From JAJTYI01 sp964420145 (GTDB lineage Bacteria > Patescibacteriota > Dojkabacteria > B142 > OLB20): DNA of 64,000 nucleotides. The notes beneath the pieces were generated by a model. The model made no database searches. It had not been told where the DNA came from and worked only from the letters and a program-made list of their open reading frames with translations. The first letter of the stretch is position 1, and each line of letters starts with the position of its first letter. Shown in pieces: positions 15,527 to 24,572 of the stretch. The stretch lies in NCBI GenBank assembly GCA_964420145.1, contig CAYQRB010000001.1, forward strand, positions 10,180-74,179, written 5' to 3'. The position numbers and the translations under genes are program-made.

Positions 15527-17884
15527 TTGGATCATTCTGGATTGATTACTGAACAATTACTACACTCTCTGCATAAATATTTACGCCTAGTAAATTATAT
15601 GGGGGTTGCACAACTATACTTAAGAGATAATTTCCTATTAAAAGAGCCTCTACAAAAAGAACATATAAAGAAAAGAGTCTTAGGACACTGGGGTACTGTT
15701 CCTGGACTAAACTTTGTATATGCAAATCTCAACCTCCTAGCAAAACGCCATAACCAAGAAGTTATGTTAGTTGTTGGACCAGGCCATGGATATCCAGCAT
15801 TACTTGCAAACCTTTATGTCGAGGGAACTTTCGGAGAATTTTATTCTGAATACGAATACTCTAAGAAGGGCTTCACTAATCTGATTAAAAACTTCAGCTG
15901 GCCCGGAGGTTTTCCTAGCCACTCTAACCCCGAAACACCTGGTGTTATTCTGGAGGGTGGAGAACTTGGCTATTCCCTATCAACAGCATTCGGAGCTTGT
16001 TTTGATAACCCCAACCTTATAGTAGCTTGTGTTGTCGGAGATGGAGAAGCCGAAACAGGTCCACTTAGCGCTTCCTGGCAAAGTACAAAATTTCTCAATC
16101 CACGAGAAGATGGAGTCGTTTTACCAATTGTACATGTTAATAAATATAAAATTTCGGGACCCACAGTTTTAGGCACAATGTCAGAACAGGAACTATACGA
16201 TTACTTTAAGGGTCAAGGATACTCTCCACTTATTGTTTCAGGAGATTTTCTCTACGAGTCTATGATTGTAGCAACAGAGGAAGCCTACCAACAAATCCAA
16301 ACAATTAAAAATAATCCAGATAATCCAAAACCACAATACCCTGTAATTATACTGATAACAAAAAAGGGCTGGACTGGACCACAATATGTCAAAGGATATA
16401 TGAACGAAGACTCCTTCAGATCTCACGGCGTACCACTAGAACATACACTCGAAGATCAATCCGAATTTATGGAGCTTTATGAGTGGTTGCAAAGCTACAA
16501 AGTAACTGAACTATTAGATAAAAACTACATACCGATTCCAGAAATCCTAGAATTACTTCCTCCTAAAGACCTTCGACTAGGTATGACCAAACATGCCAAT
16601 GGCGGAGAGATAAGTAAACCACTAATACTTCCAAACCTGAATTCGGTCAAAGTAACTGATGATATCTTGCTCTCTAAACACGGAGTAGGCAATATGTTGG
16701 TACTCTCTGACTATATGAGGGATATTATCTCTCTAAATCGCAAGAATTTTAGAGTAATGTCTCCCGATGAAACAGAATCTAACCGACTTGGTTCGTTATT
16801 TGAGGTAACTGATAGGCGGTATAACTGGCCCTTCCCTAGTGGCTCAGAACATATTGCTCCAGATGGTCGTGTTATGGAAATACTTAGTGAACACACACTC
16901 CTCGGATGGCTAGAAGGCTATATCCTCACTGGAAGACACGGAATATTCATCACTTATGAGGCATTTGGGATGATAGTCGCAAGTATGGTTGACCAATACT
17001 CTAAGTTCTTAAAACAATCCAAAGATGTGTATTGGCGAAAACCTTTGCCTTCGCTAAATATCGTTTTAACCAGTAGTAGCTGGAGACAAGATCATAATGG
17101 TTATTCTCATCAAAATCCTGGACTTATAAGCTCAGTTCTAAATGACTATTCTCACTTTATTAGAGTACACTTTCCCGTAGATGCAAATATGCTAATCGCT
17201 ACAGCCGAAGAAGCTTTTTCATCGACTAATACTATAAATTTGATAATTGCAGGAAAAAGAGAATTACCTCAATACCTCACAATTCCCGAAGCAAAAAAGC
17301 AAATGACTAAAGGTCTTCATAGTTGGGACTTTGTTGGGAATAACTATGAAAACCCTGATATCATACTTGTAGCAACCGGGGATTATCCAACCAAAGAGGT
17401 TGTCGCAACACTACAAATACTAAAAGAGGACATACCTGAGATCAACACCCGTTTTGTAAGTGTGTCCGAAATAACATGTTTTGGAATTGGTGACCATCCA
17501 ATACAAAAGAAAATTACTGATGAACAATTTATCGATGTTTTTTCAAAAGATTCTCCTATCATTTATGTATATCACGGATACCCTGAAGATATAAAACAAC
17601 TAATCTTTAATCATCCCGATAGTCATCGCTTTACCATACATGGCTATCAAGAAAAAGGAACCATAACTAGTCCCTTTGATATGCTTGTTTTAAATAAAAT
17701 CAGTCGATACCAACTAGGAATCGAAACTATAGAAAAAGTATTACAAGCACGACCAGAACTAAAAGAAAAAGGAGAAGAAATAATAAAAAAGTATAATAGT
17801 CTATTAGCAAAACATCATGAACATATACGAAAATATGGTAGTGATATTCCTGAAGTTACCGACTTTACTTTCAAATTTTACTAA
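15527..17884 (+). CDS. xfp: Xylulose-5-phosphate/fructose-6-phosphate phosphoketolase
   Basis: This thiamine-diphosphate enzyme splits xylulose 5-phosphate (or fructose 6-phosphate) with phosphate into acetyl phosphate and a shorter sugar phosphate. The 785 residues match the family. Signatures include LGHWGTVPGLNF (about 48-59), GPGHGYPALLANLY (about 82-95), EGGELGYSLSTAFGA (about 144-158), the ThDP motif GDGEAETGPLS (about 172-182), and SSWRQDHNGYSHQNPG near 518. Translation most likely begins at TTG 15527, because conserved sequence starts within about 15 codons and there is no upstream ATG. A TATACT at 15494-15499 may be the -10 box. Acetate kinase follows with no gap, so the two form an ATP-yielding pair. 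Confidence 0.96.
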   Translation: MDHSGLITEQLLHSLHKYLRLVNYMGVAQLYLRDNFLLKEPLQKEHIKKRVLGHWGTVPGLNFVYANLNLLAKRHNQEVMLVVGPGHGYPALLANLYVEGTFGEFYSEYEYSKKGFTNLIKNFSWPGGFPSHSNPETPGVILEGGELGYSLSTAFGACFDNPNLIVACVVGDGEAETGPLSASWQSTKFLNPREDGVVLPIVHVNKYKISGPTVLGTMSEQELYDYFKGQGYSPLIVSGDFLYESMIVATEEAYQQIQTIKNNPDNPKPQYPVIILITKKGWTGPQYVKGYMNEDSFRSHGVPLEHTLEDQSEFMELYEWLQSYKVTELLDKNYIPIPEILELLPPKDLRLGMTKHANGGEISKPLILPNLNSVKVTDDILLSKHGVGNMLVLSDYMRDIISLNRKNFRVMSPDETESNRLGSLFEVTDRRYNWPFPSGSEHIAPDGRVMEILSEHTLLGWLEGYILTGRHGIFITYEAFGMIVASMVDQYSKFLKQSKDVYWRKPLPSLNIVLTSSSWRQDHNGYSHQNPGLISSVLNDYSHFIRVHFPVDANMLIATAEEAFSSTNTINLIIAGKRELPQYLTIPEAKKQMTKGLHSWDFVGNNYENPDIILVATGDYPTKEVVATLQILKEDIPEINTRFVSVSEITCFGIGDHPIQKKITDEQFIDVFSKDSPIIYVYHGYPEDIKQLIFNHPDSHRFTIHGYQEKGTITSPFDMLVLNKISRYQLGIETIEKVLQARPELKEKGEEIIKKYNSLLAKHHEHIRKYGSDIPEVTDFTFKFY

Positions 17885-19036
17885 ATGTATCACATCCTCG
17901 CCGTTAACGCTGGCAGTACTTCAGTAAAATACAAACTTTTCAGTAGCTCTCTTGAAGAAGTGCTTTCCGGACATATTGAAAATGATAAGGGCAAATATAT
18001 ATCAAAACTAAAAAAATATGGTCAAAAGTATCAATGGGATCTCACAGAAGCCGAATATCAACGGCCCGATATAATCATAGCAAAAGAAATCGAAGGATAT
18101 ACTATTAAAAAAATCGGTTTTCGTGTGGTACATGGTGGAGAAAAATATATAAAACCAACAAAATTGAGTCTAGCGGTAATAGAAGATCTCGTAGAACTTA
18201 ACAATCTTGCTCCCCTACATAATCCTCCTGCACTCAAAGTTATTAAACTATTCTCTAAAAAATTTCCAGAAACTTCTTTGTTTGCATTTTTTGATACGGC
18301 ATTTCACTCCTCTATGAAGCCAGAGCAATTTTTATACTCCTTACCATATGATCTGTATAAGAAATATAAAATACGAAAGTACGGATTTCATGGGATTTCA
18401 CATCAATATATTTATCAGCAGTTACAACAAGTTGAAAAAAAGACAGCAAGAGTAATATCTTGTCATCTTGGAGGTGGAGCAAGTATAACAGCAATTAAAA
18501 AGGGCAACAGTTTTGACACCTCAATGGGCTTTACTCCACTAGAAGGGCTCACAATGGCAACTAGATCTGGAGATATTGATTCAGGAATAATTTTTTACCT
18601 GGCAGAAAAACATTTATATTCTTTATCTGAAATAAAAAGTATTACTAATAATCATAGTGGGATGCTTGGAATTTCAGAAATTACTTCTGATATGAGGAAA
18701 CTCTTGGAGTTAGAAAAAGAAGGAAACGAAAAAGCTTCTCTTGCAATAAATATTTATATTTATGATGTTTTGAGATATATTGGATCATATATCGTAGCAC
18801 TAGGGGGGCTTGATATACTTGCTTTTAGCGGTGGTGTGGGTTCGGGATCTGACATACTTCGTGAGCGAATTTGTGAAGGACTCTCTGCTTATAACATAAA
18901 AGTATCAAGGACAAACAAAGGGAAAATCAATGTTGAACAGAATTTAAAGATAAGCTCTAGAGGATCTATTCCTGTTTGGGTAATACCAACTAACGAAGAA
19001 AAACAAATCGCTAGCGAACTATTGAAACTAACCTAA
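17885..19036 (+). CDS. ackA: Acetate kinase
   Basis: Acetate kinase converts acetyl phosphate and ADP to acetate and ATP. It opens with the phosphate-binding motif ILAVNAGSTSVKYKLF (about 4-19), followed by FRVVHGGEKY (about 79-88), PLHNPPALKVI (about 114-124), FDTAFHSSM (about 140-148), YGFHGISHQYI (about 165-175), CHLGGGASITAI (about 197-208) and TPLEGLTMATRSGDID (about 221-236). The 383 residues are slightly shorter than the usual 400. The ATG directly follows the phosphoketolase stop, so phosphoketolase-derived acetyl phosphate is probably its substrate. This pair is the only substrate-level ATP-forming route visible in the window. Confidence 0.97.
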   Translation: MYHILAVNAGSTSVKYKLFSSSLEEVLSGHIENDKGKYISKLKKYGQKYQWDLTEAEYQRPDIIIAKEIEGYTIKKIGFRVVHGGEKYIKPTKLSLAVIEDLVELNNLAPLHNPPALKVIKLFSKKFPETSLFAFFDTAFHSSMKPEQFLYSLPYDLYKKYKIRKYGFHGISHQYIYQQLQQVEKKTARVISCHLGGGASITAIKKGNSFDTSMGFTPLEGLTMATRSGDIDSGIIFYLAEKHLYSLSEIKSITNNHSGMLGISEITSDMRKLLELEKEGNEKASLAINIYIYDVLRYIGSYIVALGGLDILAFSGGVGSGSDILRERICEGLSAYNIKVSRTNKGKINVEQNLKISSRGSIPVWVIPTNEEKQIASELLKLT

Positions 19037-19056
19037 ATAGGGATTAACAATCCTAT
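19037..19056. terminator. Possible bidirectional terminator between ackA and rsmE
   Basis: ATAGGGATT, AAC loop and AATCCTAT form a short hairpin with one bulged G, exactly between two convergent genes. No long T tract follows, so this is a weak call. Confidence 0.35.
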
Positions 19057-19791
19057 CTAAATCAATAAAAATGCAGATACAACTAATCCAGCAGTTTCTG
19101 TCCGCAAAATAGGAAGGGTTAAATTTACTATTTGAAAATTGTGGGATTGAGCTATTTCAACCTCCTTTTTAGAGAATCCGCCTTCTGGACCGATACAAAC
19201 AGTAATTTGTTCTTCTCCTTTTAGTTGAGATTTGATATCAGACAAAGACATAGTCTCGTTTTTCACATTATCAGTATGTAAAAGTATCTTTGTATCTGCG
19301 GGTTTTGCAATCATAGAAGTAAAATCAACTGGCCCATATATGGGTGGTAAGAAGTTATTACGACTTTGCCTCGCAGACTCTCTAACTATTTTATTAAGTC
19401 TTGTTAATTTAGCCTCATGATAATCTTTGATCTTTACAACACTGTGATCACTTTCAAATAAGACAAATTCGCTCACTCCTATTTCTGTATTCATACGAAG
19501 AATATTATCTATCTTGCCAGCCTTAGGCAATGCCTGAGCCATTACAATCCTTAGTCCGTTTTTACCCTCCATTTTATATTCTTCAATCAAACTTACTACT
19601 AACAAGTCTTTTGATAATATCTCTACTTCGGTTAAAAATACCATACCCTTTCCATCAAAAAGCTCTACCCTATCTCCTTTGTCTAATCGCAAAACTTTGC
19701 GTGCATGACGGATAATGTCCGTATCGTGAAGATAGTATTTACCCTTAGAATACTCTGCGTCAGAAATAAAAAACCTTGAAGCTCTACTCAT
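19057..19791 (-). CDS. rsmE: 16S rRNA (uracil-1498-N3)-methyltransferase RsmE
   Basis: RsmE methylates U1498 of 16S rRNA using S-adenosylmethionine. It has an N-terminal PUA-like domain (HDTDIIRHARKVLRLDKGD, about 22-40) and a SPOUT knot domain. In the knot domain GLRIVMAQALPKAGKIDNILRMNTEIGV (about 76-103), RESARQSRNNFLP near 137, and the SAM-binding knot CIGPEGGFSKKEVE (about 197-210) with LPILRTETAGLVV near 225 are all present. The 244 residues are standard. Its start overlaps the upstream membrane gene stop by 4 bases. Confidence 0.95.
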   Translation of the reverse strand: MSRASRFFISDAEYSKGKYYLHDTDIIRHARKVLRLDKGDRVELFDGKGMVFLTEVEILSKDLLVVSLIEEYKMEGKNGLRIVMAQALPKAGKIDNILRMNTEIGVSEFVLFESDHSVVKIKDYHEAKLTRLNKIVRESARQSRNNFLPPIYGPVDFTSMIAKPADTKILLHTDNVKNETMSLSDIKSQLKGEEQITVCIGPEGGFSKKEVEIAQSHNFQIVNLTLPILRTETAGLVVSAFLLI

Positions 19792-20690
19792 GGATTCTCT
19801 CTAATGCCTCTAGCTAGATTTCCAATCATTATTGCTTGTACATGCAAATGATAAACCACCCCAATAGAAATTAATGGAGTAACGATTAATAACATTAATA
19901 CAAAAAGTAGAGGAAAAAGAGAAGGGAAAAGAATCAATGCCAAGACAAAAAATATTAAGGGTAGATAGATAATTGTTGACATCATAAACTGTAAAAGATA
20001 ATTTATAATCCCAACTAAAAATGAGTACATTGGATATTTACGCAATACTCTCCAAGTTTGAGCATAGTTAATAACATCAGTTATATTGGTTTGGTTGATA
20101 TACCTAGAGGTAATTACTGGATTTATAAAAAGCCTGACCATCACCTGTAAAAGACTTCCTATAAAAGTTAGCCCATATCCTAATACCATAAATATGATAA
20201 CTATTAACGGTGTTGATTTCTCAAAAATTGCGGATAAACCTATAATCAAATATCCTATGAATCCGATAGTAAACGGTATAATTTGATATATAAAAAATAA
20301 TATAATTATTATCAATGCATGCTTTAGCCTACTAAAAAAATTCCTGATTGAATATAGATCCAGAATCTCAACTTGGTTAGAAACTGCTTCACTTTCTTTT
20401 ATCTGGTAGCCAGTAGCAGATAGACCTGCAATAAAAATGAAAGGAATACTAAATATAAACAAGAGCATTAAAGGGAGTACCAATGGTGAAATTTCGGCCT
20501 TATACTCATCTCTTATCGCAATAAATATAATACTCCACAGAGATATAAAAAAGAGTAAAGAAGTAACAGTCAGTGGAAATCCTATATAGAAACTTCTTTT
20601 TTTCCAATCTTTTAGATGAAAAAAGCTCGTTACTATTTCGGAAATATCGAACTTTATACCCGAAACTTGCATACTTTTGTTTGTTTGCAT
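19788..20690 (-). CDS. Polytopic membrane protein, unknown function
   Basis: The 300 residues contain about six transmembrane segments: near 38-60, 70-95, 128-155, 160-185, 220-245 and 250-280. A cytoplasmic N-terminus precedes them (KFDISEIVTSFFHLKDWKKRSFYIGFP). The N-terminal region and the broad arrangement are like DUF4013-type or similar membrane proteins, but no family is certain. The stop overlaps the start of rsmE by 4 bases, so the two are co-transcribed. No catalytic motif is visible. Confidence 0.6.
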   Translation of the reverse strand: MQTNKSMQVSGIKFDISEIVTSFFHLKDWKKRSFYIGFPLTVTSLLFFISLWSIIFIAIRDEYKAEISPLVLPLMLLFIFSIPFIFIAGLSATGYQIKESEAVSNQVEILDLYSIRNFFSRLKHALIIIILFFIYQIIPFTIGFIGYLIIGLSAIFEKSTPLIVIIFMVLGYGLTFIGSLLQVMVRLFINPVITSRYINQTNITDVINYAQTWRVLRKYPMYSFLVGIINYLLQFMMSTIIYLPLIFFVLALILFPSLFPLLFVLMLLIVTPLISIGVVYHLHVQAIMIGNLARGIRENP

Positions 20691-20820
20691 AATATATATA
20701 TTTAATACTTAATTTTAATCCATACTGTAATAAGATTCAATTATTATTTAATTAGAATTATACTCCCCTTACAATGAATATTAATATCTTCTATAATGTG
20801 ATATCTTAATAAATTTTTTA

Positions 20821-21174
20821 ATGGAAAACACAGTATCACCTGCACAACCAATACCAAATACAGCACCGCACAAACCTGTTATACAAGCAACTCAAAAACC
20901 TACTCCTCAACTCCGTCCAACTCCACAAGAAGACAGTTTTGCTACTGCCTCATTTTGGCTAGGGATCATCTCTTTCTTTATTAGTATATTACCTGTATGT
21001 GGTTTATTATTTGGGATTATTGCTATTGTACTAGGTATTAAAGGTCTAGAATCAAGCCGTAATTCGAAATCTGCAAAAATTGGAATCGTACTAGCTATTT
21101 TGGGGGTCGTGGGGTCTATATTGGCAAGCTTTGTCCTCTTGTATATGGATGTACTAACAAGGCTCCCTTTATAA
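20821..21174 (+). CDS. DUF4190-like two-helix membrane protein
   Basis: This 117-residue protein begins with a Pro/Thr/Gln-rich cytoplasmic stretch (about 1-37). Two hydrophobic helices at about 40-68 and 80-108 are separated by IKGLESSRNSKSAK, a short charged loop. FATASFWLGIISFFI and the loop followed by IGIVLAILGVVGSI match the DUF4190 pattern. No enzymatic role is known for the family. The gene is preceded by an AT-rich region and transcribed divergently from the polytopic membrane gene. Confidence 0.65.
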   Translation: MENTVSPAQPIPNTAPHKPVIQATQKPTPQLRPTPQEDSFATASFWLGIISFFISILPVCGLLFGIIAIVLGIKGLESSRNSKSAKIGIVLAILGVVGSILASFVLLYMDVLTRLPL

Positions 21175-21481
21175 ACTCCAAATACTAGCCTCGATAATTG
21201 AGCTATAATAGTAATACTATTACTCCTATTATCAATATGGTAATCAAAACCAAAATCTCCAAAAAATATAATAGAACTCTCTACTTTCTTTTTAGAGCTA
21301 CACTGGGCCGGATTAGGATGAAAACTTTTAATGTGTTTTTATTAGAAACATCTTCTGAAATATCATTCAGACCCGATATCTGTATAGAACCTATTGTAAG
21401 AAATATTCTATTGAATAGAGGACAAATGGTCTAATAAATGCTATGATGATTTTCGTTTTTATAAAGTAATTTTTATTATAT
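21175..21481. other. 307-base stretch without a convincing gene
   Basis: An open frame on the plus strand (ATG 21237 to 21434, 65 codons) has no recognisable domain, no ribosome binding site and an unremarkable basic composition. A TATAAT occurs near 21205. I see no tRNA, repeat or strong hairpin, so this is probably intergenic or holds an unrecognised small gene. Confidence 0.4.
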
Positions 21482-22729
21482 ATGGATACCAACACCCCAG
21501 GGAAAAAACGGCTTTTAAACAATATTACTTTTTTTGGTGATTCTGCAATCCCGGAAGATAGTAAGATCTATAAAGAAGTTTGGCATTCTGCAAAGATCTT
21601 AGCAGAGAGAGGTTATACTATAGTTAATGGTGGTGGGCCAGGTGTGATGAAAGCAGCGACTGATGGTGCAGAGAAAGGGAAAGGGAAGACAATAGCAATT
21701 TATTGGCAACCTAAACTCGCTTCGTTTTTTGAAGGAAGAAACCTAGCCAACATTACGGATGAATATGAGACTGCAAGCAACTATATGACCAGAACTTTGG
21801 GACTTATTGAGAAAGGAGATGCTTATATAGTTTGCAAAGGTGGTACTGGAACCATTTCTGAGTTTGGTATGGTATGGGCATTAGCAAAACTATACTATGG
21901 CTGTCATAAACCAGTTATCTTGTTTGGTGATTTCTGGGATCCCATTATAGAAACTATCCAAAATCAGATGAATATTGATGAGAAAGAACTAGCAGTACTC
22001 TACCAAGCTACAACCCCAGAACAACTTCTATCTATTCTCGAAAAACACGAACTAAAGATTGGTGATTGTGCTGAAAAAGAAATCTCAGGAGATGAATCTG
22101 CATTCATACTAAGCCCTAGACATTTGACTAATATAGTTGCCTTTGATCAAGAAGCTGTTAACTATGATGAGCAACATGCCGAAAAACCCGTCTCTCATGA
22201 ACAACTTGATGAATTTATATCACTCGTCCACCCACCAGCAAAAGTACTTGATCTAGGGATTGGATTCGGACAAGATTCAAAATACTTATCAAGTAAATAT
22301 ACCATGACTGGTATAGACATTTCTCCAAAATCAGCGACTATCGCCAGGTTCGAAAACCCAGGAATGGAAGTTATTGTAGCAGATATGGTCGATTATGATT
22401 TCGGAAAAAATATTTATAAAGGGGTTTGGGCTAGAAACTCTCTCCACCACATCGAAGACAAATATCAAGATAGATTGTTTCAAAAAATCTTTGATGCACT
22501 GGTTGAAGAAGGAGTATTTTATCTAGTTGTTCGCGAAGGGGAAGGAGAAATAACCGAAACCAATGAAAAAGGTTATCAAAAAATAGAAAAATTCTATCAT
22601 TTATTTAGTAAAAAGGAGGTCTTAGACAGAGCTTCAAAGGCAGGTTTCCTTGTTGAAAAAATTGAAACAGTAATCAGAAGTCATAAGTGGCTTAATATAA
22701 TCCTCAAAAAACCAAAATCCGAGTTATGA
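21482..22729 (+). CDS. Fusion: LOG-type nucleoside phosphoribohydrolase + class I SAM methyltransferase
   Basis: The N-terminal ~190 residues form a LOG/TIGR00725-type Rossmann domain, with FFGDSAIPEDSKIY, GGGPGVMKAATDGAEKG (about 50-66) and the family motif GGTGTISEFGMVWAL (about 120-134). LOG enzymes release free bases from nucleoside 5'-monophosphates. The C-terminal ~200 residues are a class I methyltransferase with motif I VLDLGIGFGQDSKYL (about 255-269), GIDISPKSA (about 278-286) and WARNSLHHIED (about 318-328). A linker of about 60 residues joins them. There is no frameshift or internal start between the parts. The stop overlaps the next gene by 4 bases. Confidence 0.85.
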   Translation: MDTNTPGKKRLLNNITFFGDSAIPEDSKIYKEVWHSAKILAERGYTIVNGGGPGVMKAATDGAEKGKGKTIAIYWQPKLASFFEGRNLANITDEYETASNYMTRTLGLIEKGDAYIVCKGGTGTISEFGMVWALAKLYYGCHKPVILFGDFWDPIIETIQNQMNIDEKELAVLYQATTPEQLLSILEKHELKIGDCAEKEISGDESAFILSPRHLTNIVAFDQEAVNYDEQHAEKPVSHEQLDEFISLVHPPAKVLDLGIGFGQDSKYLSSKYTMTGIDISPKSATIARFENPGMEVIVADMVDYDFGKNIYKGVWARNSLHHIEDKYQDRLFQKIFDALVEEGVFYLVVREGEGEITETNEKGYQKIEKFYHLFSKKEVLDRASKAGFLVEKIETVIRSHKWLNIILKKPKSEL

Positions 22730-23640
22730 AAAATCCTAGACTCATAATCACTACATTACTACACGGAACTATTATGGGTATCGCAGAAATAGTCCCCGGG
22801 ATTAGTGCATCTACTGCTACTCTACTTCTTGGTATTTATGATGACTTTATTGAGCTCTTATCTGGAGTTACTAATTTTGTTCATATATTTTTTGATTTTA
22901 TCCTTCAAAAACGCAAAAAGTCAGAAGTTATCAGCACCTTTAAAAACATTAACTTTACATATGGGATACAACTTATCACAGGAATGGGAGTTGGGATTGT
23001 ACTTTTTTCTCATATTATAAGCTATGTCTATGATAGGGATGAGCAACTTATGAACTCTATATTTTTTGGAATAATTCTTGCTTCCCTAACAATCCCATTT
23101 AAGGTTATAAAAAAGCCATCACTCACCGATATAATCTTTTTTTCTATTGGCTTTATTATATTCTTTTCTCTACTACAGATTAATTCTGGACTTGAGTCAG
23201 ACCAAGTACCCTTATGGTTAGTATTTTTTGGAGGAGCAATAAGCGTAACAGGTATGGTACTGCCCGGAGTAAACAGTTCTTTTTTACTTATTCCACTTGG
23301 AGTCTACGAAGTTGTTCTTAATATCATTACACAGTTTAGTAAATTTAATTTTCAGGCAGAGTATATTATTCAATCTATAGCCTTTTTTACTGGATTAGGA
23401 TTCGGACTGGTTTCTATTGTTAAAATATTAAAAATAGCATTTGAGAAATACTTAACAAACTTATTTGCGCTGATAGCAGGCATTATGATCGCATCTCTTG
23501 CAGAAATATGGCCCTTTAGTAACCACCTTACAAGTAATCGCATCCTTCTACCAACAATATTGATAGTTAGCTCTACAATTATAACCTTCGTATTTATCAA
23601 AATCTCCAAACCAGAAAAAGAGTTCAAAAAAAGCACTTAA
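22726..23640 (+). CDS. DUF368 membrane protein (undecaprenyl phosphate transporter family)
   Basis: The 304-residue polytopic protein has the DUF368 signatures. HGTIMGIAEIVPGISASTATLLLGIYD appears near the N-terminus (about 14-40), and GAISVTGMVLPGVNSSFLLIPLGVYE forms the second, symmetry-related half (about 177-202). DUF368 (PopT) proteins are known to help recycle the C55 lipid carrier used in cell-wall synthesis. It overlaps the upstream fusion gene by 4 bases. The nearby dgkA-type kinase, on the other strand, acts on the same or a similar lipid, which fits an envelope lipid cluster. Confidence 0.88.
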   Translation: MKNPRLIITTLLHGTIMGIAEIVPGISASTATLLLGIYDDFIELLSGVTNFVHIFFDFILQKRKKSEVISTFKNINFTYGIQLITGMGVGIVLFSHIISYVYDRDEQLMNSIFFGIILASLTIPFKVIKKPSLTDIIFFSIGFIIFFSLLQINSGLESDQVPLWLVFFGGAISVTGMVLPGVNSSFLLIPLGVYEVVLNIITQFSKFNFQAEYIIQSIAFFTGLGFGLVSIVKILKIAFEKYLTNLFALIAGIMIASLAEIWPFSNHLTSNRILLPTILIVSSTIITFVFIKISKPEKEFKKST

Positions 23641-23697
23641 TTGCCTTCTTTAAATGACCCCTTTATAATTTTACTATTCCATTTATCAGATTTTAAA

Positions 23698-23949
23698 ATG
23701 GAGGAGAATAGTACTAAAAAGATAAGTGTATTTTTAATAGTCACAGCAATTCTTTTCGTGATTTCTCTAATCATACTCATTATGGTTACAAGTAAGGCTA
23801 TATATGATACTTCCAGTAAGTCGTGTGAATATAATGGTGTTATTTATAAAAATGGAGAAAGTTTCAAAGATGACTGTAACACTTGCTCCTGCCAGAACGG
23901 AGAGATTGGTTGTACTGCTATGGGTTGTACTGGAGATATATCGAATTAG
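23698..23949 (+). CDS. Small membrane-anchored protein with pacifastin/VWC-like cysteine domain
   Basis: The likely start is ATG 23698, which gives 83 residues. The frame is open further upstream only with a TTG. A hydrophobic helix at about 11-32 is followed by an exported cysteine-rich module: C..NGVIYKNGESFKDDCNTC, then SCQNGEIGCTAMGC. The spacing C-x(n)-C-x2-C-x-C-x6-C-x4-C resembles pacifastin-type inhibitors and VWC repeats, which are small disulfide-bonded extracellular domains. It follows the DUF368 gene by 58 bases and converges on the kinase gene. A surface-displayed inhibitor or adhesive role is an inference. Confidence 0.6.
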   Translation: MEENSTKKISVFLIVTAILFVISLIILIMVTSKAIYDTSSKSCEYNGVIYKNGESFKDDCNTCSCQNGEIGCTAMGCTGDISN

Positions 23950-24311
23950 AAATTAAAAACTTTGGGCAGAAAGATTATAATTGATATAATTACCGCAAAT
24001 ATTGCTCCTATTAGTACCGCTCCTGCTGAAATATCTCTAGCATTTCTAGTTGCCTCATAATCAAGTCCTAGGTCATCTCTGAGTTTGTTACAAACATCTT
24101 CTAGTGCTGTGTTCACTGTCTCCAAACTCATCACCAATGCATAGCAGAGTAAAATTATAAGCCACTCTATTTGTGTAGTTTGAAGCAAGATTCCTACGAA
24201 ACTTACTACGAAAACTGCCAAGATATGCACCCTCATATTTCTTTCTTTTATTACCAAGCCAATTCCTCGAAATGCATGAGGAAAACTTTTAATAACTTTT
24301 TGTATATCCAT
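23946..24311 (-). CDS. dgkA: Undecaprenol/diacylglycerol kinase (DgkA family)
   Basis: Integral membrane lipid kinase of the DgkA family, 121 residues from ATG 24311 (a TTG at 24326 would add five). Family marks are FPHAFRGIGLVIKERNMRVH near the N-terminus, the catalytic-helix motif ETVNTALEDVCNKL (about 80-93) and ARDISAGAVLIGAI (about 103-116). Three transmembrane helices are visible. Gram-positive-type members phosphorylate undecaprenol to supply cell-wall lipid carrier. The gene ends within the last codons of the convergent cysteine-rich gene (4-base overlap). Confidence 0.9.
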   Translation of the reverse strand: MDIQKVIKSFPHAFRGIGLVIKERNMRVHILAVFVVSFVGILLQTTQIEWLIILLCYALVMSLETVNTALEDVCNKLRDDLGLDYEATRNARDISAGAVLIGAIFAVIISIIIFLPKVFNF

Positions 24312-24419
24312 AGGAAATAATAACAACTAAACATGTGTATTACAAATATTATCTACTTGCCCTAACCTGGGATTCTTTGTTTATCTAAAGTTTGAAACTT
24401 TTATAAATTATATGATAGT

Positions 24420-24540
24420 ATTAATTACTAACTTAGTGAAGAAGGGTGTGATTCCCTCACTGTGCCGCAGCGGTAAAAGTCCGACCCTAATTAGTCAATC
24501 TATTTTAAATGATTGATAGTCCCGAGCAGGAATCATATAT
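24420..24540 (+). ncRNA. Cobalamin-type riboswitch candidate
   Basis: The stretch 24454-24498 contains GGGTGTGATTCCC, then CACTGTGCCGCAGCGGTAA, then GTCCGACCC. This closely follows the conserved core of cobalamin riboswitches: a GGTG-N-GATTCC block followed by CTG-N-CCGCARC-GGTAA. Downstream, CCCGAGCAGGAAT (24521-24533) resembles the conserved 3' B12-box. AGTGA..GGG pairs with CCCTCACT. The FMN riboswitch shares the GGTGTGATTCC block but lacks CTGTGCCGCAGC. The RNA lies 33-150 bases upstream of the unknown gene that starts at 24573. Edges are approximate. Confidence 0.65.
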
Positions 24541-24572
24541 TTTTCCCTCCAAGACTATCTCCAATTACCCTT

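Noticed and set aside
21198..21434. Small gene of 65-78 codons
   Set aside because: It has no ribosome binding site, no recognisable domain and no clear start, so it is listed only as uncertain intergenic content.
24420..24540. FMN riboswitch (RFN element)
   Set aside because: The GGTGTGATTCC and AGTCCG blocks occur in RFN too, but CTGTGCCGCAGCGGTAA and the later CGAGCAGGAAT element fit the cobalamin class better, and no riboflavin gene follows.
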